This document shows, piece by piece, positions 60,401 to 64,000 of a DNA stretch of 64,000 nucleotides (positions within the stretch are counted from its first letter, which is position 1; every line of letters starts with the position of its first letter). The notes under the pieces are model-generated. The model searched no databases and was not told the DNA's origin. It saw only the letters and a list, made by a program, of their open reading frames with translations. The DNA comes from Nigrospora sphaerica (taxonomy: Eukaryota; Ascomycota; Sordariomycetes; Amphisphaeriales; Apiosporaceae), in assembly GCA_018287875.1 (NCBI GenBank), contig JAGVVL010000002.1, forward strand, positions 3,100,001 through 3,164,000. The letters are read 5' to 3'. Both the position numbers and the translations under genes were made by a program.

Positions 60401-61737
60401 AAGGAGATTGGGAGCAGTGGAGCCTTGTGCCGGCGGCTGGACGCCCTCGACACCCCCGCTCGAACCACTGGTCGACCCATGGGTGGAACCCGAAAATACG
60501 AACGGTCTCGCTCGCAAGACGTCGCAGAAACTGGTCGCACGCCCTCAATCGTGCTTTTCCTTTCTTGTGGCAAACACCGGAGAGCAGAGGCATCAAGGTG
60601 GGATGTAGGGGAGACTCCACGGCAACAGACGCGAAGGTCGCTTATTGTTATTGGAGGTACTCCGGTGGCAAAAGGCCCTCCGTTCCCGTCGTGCCCGTCC
60701 CCAGTACAGCCCTGGCCCCACTGGAGACAGTTGATCAAAAGACCCACTGAGGGTCCGGGGAAGCGGGGTTAGCGCTGACCCTGGGTCTACCTAATTCCAG
60801 ACGGCACATGTTGGTGTGGAACGGACGGGACTTCACTCATCTGAGGTCGTGTGTGCCCTATCGACATCTCGGGCGATGGGGGAGTTATATCAGAATGCCC
60901 GACTCGAAATCTTTCTAGGGCATGGGATCCCGCAGAGCCTCAAAGAGCCAGCGCCGCCTGTCAAACGTGCTAAACTACAGCAGTGTGCTCGCGACGTGGG
61001 TGCTGGTCAGGCTCCCCCCCGCCAGGGCCTTGCAGACCGTCACTTTGGATGGTGTGCCGGACCCATGCTGCCATGCCGGCGCGTCCCATACGCTCTGCGT
61101 CAACTGAACCATGTTGGCGTCGAGTGGCTCGAGTCAGCCGTCGGCGCCAGGGAAGCAGCCAACCACTGACCAACGGCTCATCTGGCCTCGCGGCCGTCCT
61201 TGGTTGCATGGCAATCCTGTCGATCGAGGCGTTGGTGGATGGTCGCGTGTTGCTTTAGGCGCAGCGTAGCCTGCCATGTCCGACGAAGGCCATCAGATGA
61301 TTGGTGCTTATGTGACGGCCTGCGACGTGAATCGCCTACCCCGCTTCCTCAGGCGGCCCAAACATATGCGCACTCGTTCGATGCTCGTACGTACCACCTA
61401 CGTACATAGGTCTGTCCTTTTTGGTGTGCTGTGTTGCTTTTGGGGGGAAGGGGCCGGGAGGGGGGGGGGTTGGCAACTTCGGCTGCCCTCACGCAAAGGG
61501 AGGACACCTTGGAGATGCCCCCTTATTAAGGCAGTCTGACTCCCCCGTCGGGACAAGAAGTTGGGGTTTGTCACACCACTTTTCTCATCTATTTGATTCA
61601 TATTAAATTCATAACACCTTTCGAATAGGTCCTGATAGGTCGTCAAGTCCAACGTCCTCCATCTCCAAAACATTTTCCGCTGGCACCTGGCCATCGACAC
61701 TACACTCCTCCAACATCCACCTCTTCCTCTCTACACA
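57457..61737. other. Long intergenic region (4.3 kb) with coding-like scraps
   Basis: The part at 57600-58150 is AT-rich and silent. A hydrophilic open stretch at 59205-59396 (start MTDAPVVEEGTENS, acidic and Gln-rich) looks protein-like but has no partner exon that I could place. A short frame at 59393-59590 follows it. G runs occur at about 59660-59672 and 61460-61468. No gene is called. Confidence 0.35.
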
Positions 61738-62058
61738 ATGCCCGTCCGCATTCCTGCCCCGCGCCGCTCGGAGGGCGTCGCCTTTGGCATCGCCGGCGTT
61801 GCGGGCTTCGCACCACTCTACATGATGCTGCCTGGCGCCGAGGCCCGCATGGCCAACCAGACCCAGAAGTGGGCTCCCCGCTGGGAGAAAAACATCTCTT
61901 ACTTTGCTCCCCCTGCCCGCTCCGTCGCTCAGCGCGTAGAGCCCCGTGTCGAGAAGACTGTCAAGCGAATTGACAACCGACTTCCCCTCGAGAGGGTCGC
62001 CCTGAACGTCGACAGGCGGATCAAGAACAACATGGACCGCTTCCAGCCGAAGCACTAG
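61738..62058 (+). CDS. Small protein with one N-terminal membrane segment, unrecognised
   Basis: Single-exon frame of 106 aa with coding-like composition (GC-ending codons, no low complexity). MPVRIPAPRRSEG is a short basic, Arg-containing N-terminus, followed by a hydrophobic helix GVAFGIAGVAGFAPLYMML (about residues 13-31). The rest is basic and helical with regularly spaced Arg, Val and Glu (SVAQRVEPRVEKTVKRIDNR, VALNVDRRIKNN). Such a pattern is common in small mitochondrial inner-membrane proteins, but I cannot assign a family. The leader is pyrimidine-rich (ccacctcttcctctctacaca) up to the ATG, which supports this start. Confidence 0.65.
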   Translation: MPVRIPAPRRSEGVAFGIAGVAGFAPLYMMLPGAEARMANQTQKWAPRWEKNISYFAPPARSVAQRVEPRVEKTVKRIDNRLPLERVALNVDRRIKNNMDRFQPKH

Positions 62059-64000
62059 GGACGCTACCAACGGATTCTCTTCATCATATATCGGCGCTCG
62101 GGGGGCCTGGGATGGAAGGCAATATCCATCACTAGCATACCATACGTGGAGATCATGGACGAGCACAAGGGTCGCTCTATGTCATCACGAGTCCACATGA
62201 CGGAGTTTCATAGCTTCAAAGCGAAATACAGTAAAACAGTTAAACCACCATGGGTTCGCCCGCAGTGACTGGTCTTGTATCATCACCATTTTCCTCTGTA
62301 ATCAGAACTTCGTGTGCACAGTATGCTACGACGGGTGGTTCTTCCGTGCGCAGATACGATTGCTTCCCCTCACCGATAGCCGCCCTTCACTGCCCGCTGC
62401 AAGCCAGCCACGCGTCTCCCTTCCATGCCGTCTTGCCCCCACCTCGCTGCGGAGTTTCTGTGCTCCATGGTATGGGGGGCAGTGCCCTGACTCGACCTCT
62501 TATGGTCTTCCCACCTTCTTACCCGCCTGCCAACGCAGCTTCACGAGCGGCATGTTCACGCGACGAAGTCGACGAGGCATGACTCTTTGCACTGCATCGT
62601 TCCCTTGCCACCGACCGACCGACCCGTGAATCCGATCCCAGATCGGCCGAGGGCTCCAGACAAAAGGCTTTCCTCCGGCTCACACCCCGCCAGCCCGCCT
62701 AGCTAGTCCAACTGGATCAGAACTCGTTGGATTGCCAGATGGGCCGGCGAGGGCCGCGGATGGAACTGCTCACTCCATCGTACGACCCGTCCTATGAGAT
62801 CTGTCGATGACGTCCGTGACTGTGCTAGGTGGCCAGACTGCCAGGTCCAGGTCGTGATTACTTCGTGCATGCGTACAATTTCCCCTAGGATCTCGACGAT
62901 ACCCCGACCTGACCTGCTCCACGATGCAACTCGTAAACCGAGAATGATTCAACATTAGTATTCAGCGGGCGATACCGAACCGTTTCCTGGCTCACTCAGT
63001 AGGTTAGACATGCGACGTATTATTAAACTACTTGACCAGTCACTGCTAACCCCTCCTTATTGATGCTAAGGGCCCGCGACGTTCACCTGTAGAAATTTTC
63101 TACTGCAAATATCAACCCGTACATGTGGTTGGTGACCGTCTTCGAGGCATTCGTACTGCCGGAACTTCCTGGGCATTCGAGCAGCGGTGCTCGTGGCTGT
63201 AAGTGGCTGCCTTCCACACCATGCCAACCCATCCACGACCCAAACCTGTTGAAGAACACCGCCATCTTCCCAAGAGTCCAAATTGAGTGATCTTGCAGTT
63301 CCTCTGCTTCCTTGGGGATTTCCCTGCCCAGAATTAGACAGTCCACATCTGCCCCTTCGGCGACCTAGTTCAATGTTGTCGACGAGTATTGAGCAAACGT
63401 ATGCGGCAACTGGCAGCAGTGCCAGCTTTGAATCTTGATTTTCTGAAGCGTATTGCAACCGTTAGACATACATGTCCACGAGTTACCTCGTTGCGTTGCC
63501 CTCCTTAATTGCATCCCAGGGATCCCGCAGGGCCACCACAGGAGTTCCCAACATCCCAATGGACGAAACACAATATTCTATTGCTATAAACCTACCCATG
63601 GAACCATATCAAGGTCACGTGGCCAATCCAATAGCTTGCTTAGTGGAGACAGAAAAATGCCGATACACTCTTATATGGGCAGAATAGCGAATGTGTTGGA
63701 AACATGGTCTGATTCCTCGACGATCATAGTATTCCGGGGCTGGTTGAAGCTCCAAGTAAAGGGCACTGGGACCGCTTTGCTCTATAAGAGATCGTCTTGC
63801 TGGCAAATTTTGATGACCAACTATTTCTGGAAAGGGTGGCAAACAACCCTTTAAGTATTCCCATGCTAGCCAAACACCCGGCTCATGTGTTTAGTGCTTC
63901 GGGTCTATTGTTACCTGCCAACTGCTTTTGGACGTCCGCAGTGCCGGCTCGCACGCTTCAGAAACCGGATATCGCTGGAAATGATTCAGTGCTGACCTGG
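62059..64000. other. Right-end intergenic region, no gene recognised
   Basis: 1.9 kb at the window edge. A minus-strand piece at about 63083-63346 (IPKEAEELQDHSIWTLGKMA, then VFFNRFGSWMGWHG) reads like protein but is flanked by stops, and no family is recognised. It might be an exon of a gene reaching beyond the window. Confidence 0.35.

Overview
The window is nuclear DNA of a filamentous ascomycete, most likely a Sordariomycete. Protein genes are broken by short introns (about 54-90 nt) with GTRNGT donors and CTRAC-type branch points. There is a THI4 gene with a thiamine-pyrophosphate riboswitch in a 5'-leader intron, a HUB1 gene, a long kinesin-4-like gene, and GC-rich coding DNA separated by long, poorer intergenic stretches. 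Exon coordinates come from reading splice sites and checking reading phase by hand; protein names rest on recognised motifs, not on a database search.

Layout, left to right. 3-191: 3' end of a nucleolar-type Lys/Glu-tailed protein. 905-1579: Hub1/UBL5 with an RS/RD-rich N-terminal extension. 2416-3287: O6-methylguanine-DNA methyltransferase (3 exons). 4290-4868 (-): doubtful Pro-rich surface-type ORF. 6845-10019 (-): conserved-looking orphan protein with an internally duplicated domain and a polyQ tract. 14599-16065 (-): tRNA-splicing endonuclease subunit SEN54. 16411-16576: tRNA-Leu(UAG) with an ordinary anticodon-loop intron plus a second, spliceosomal-looking 59-nt insertion. 20597-21166 (-): PPIL3-type cyclophilin. 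24549-26044: arrestin-like protein. 27978-28760: DUF7918-type gene with a nonsense codon. 31528-33527: GMC oxidoreductase. 34613-35137 (-): DUF1772-like membrane protein. 36056-38616: a highly divergent, 13-exon BiP-like Hsp70 with signal peptide and C-terminal HDEL. 45984-51336: kinesin. 52991-54021 (-): THI4 with its riboswitch intron (54046-54279). 55298-55917: alkyltransferase-like ATL protein. 56532-57456 (-): histidine phosphatase with a PCNA-binding (PIP) box. 61738-62058: small membrane protein.

Functional links are mostly those of unrelated housekeeping neighbours. Three themes recur. Alkylation-damage handling is represented by both MGMT and ATL. RNA processing is represented by Hub1, SEN54 and the doubly interrupted tRNA that lies head to head with SEN54. 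Genome maintenance may also include the PIP-box phosphatase.

The two most unusual objects are the BiP-derived Hsp70 and the tRNA-Leu. The Hsp70 keeps its ER targeting and a fully open spliced frame but has lost much of its ATPase site. The tRNA-Leu carries a GT...TACTAAC...AG insertion between its D arm and anticodon arm. No transposon, CRISPR array or rRNA was recognised.
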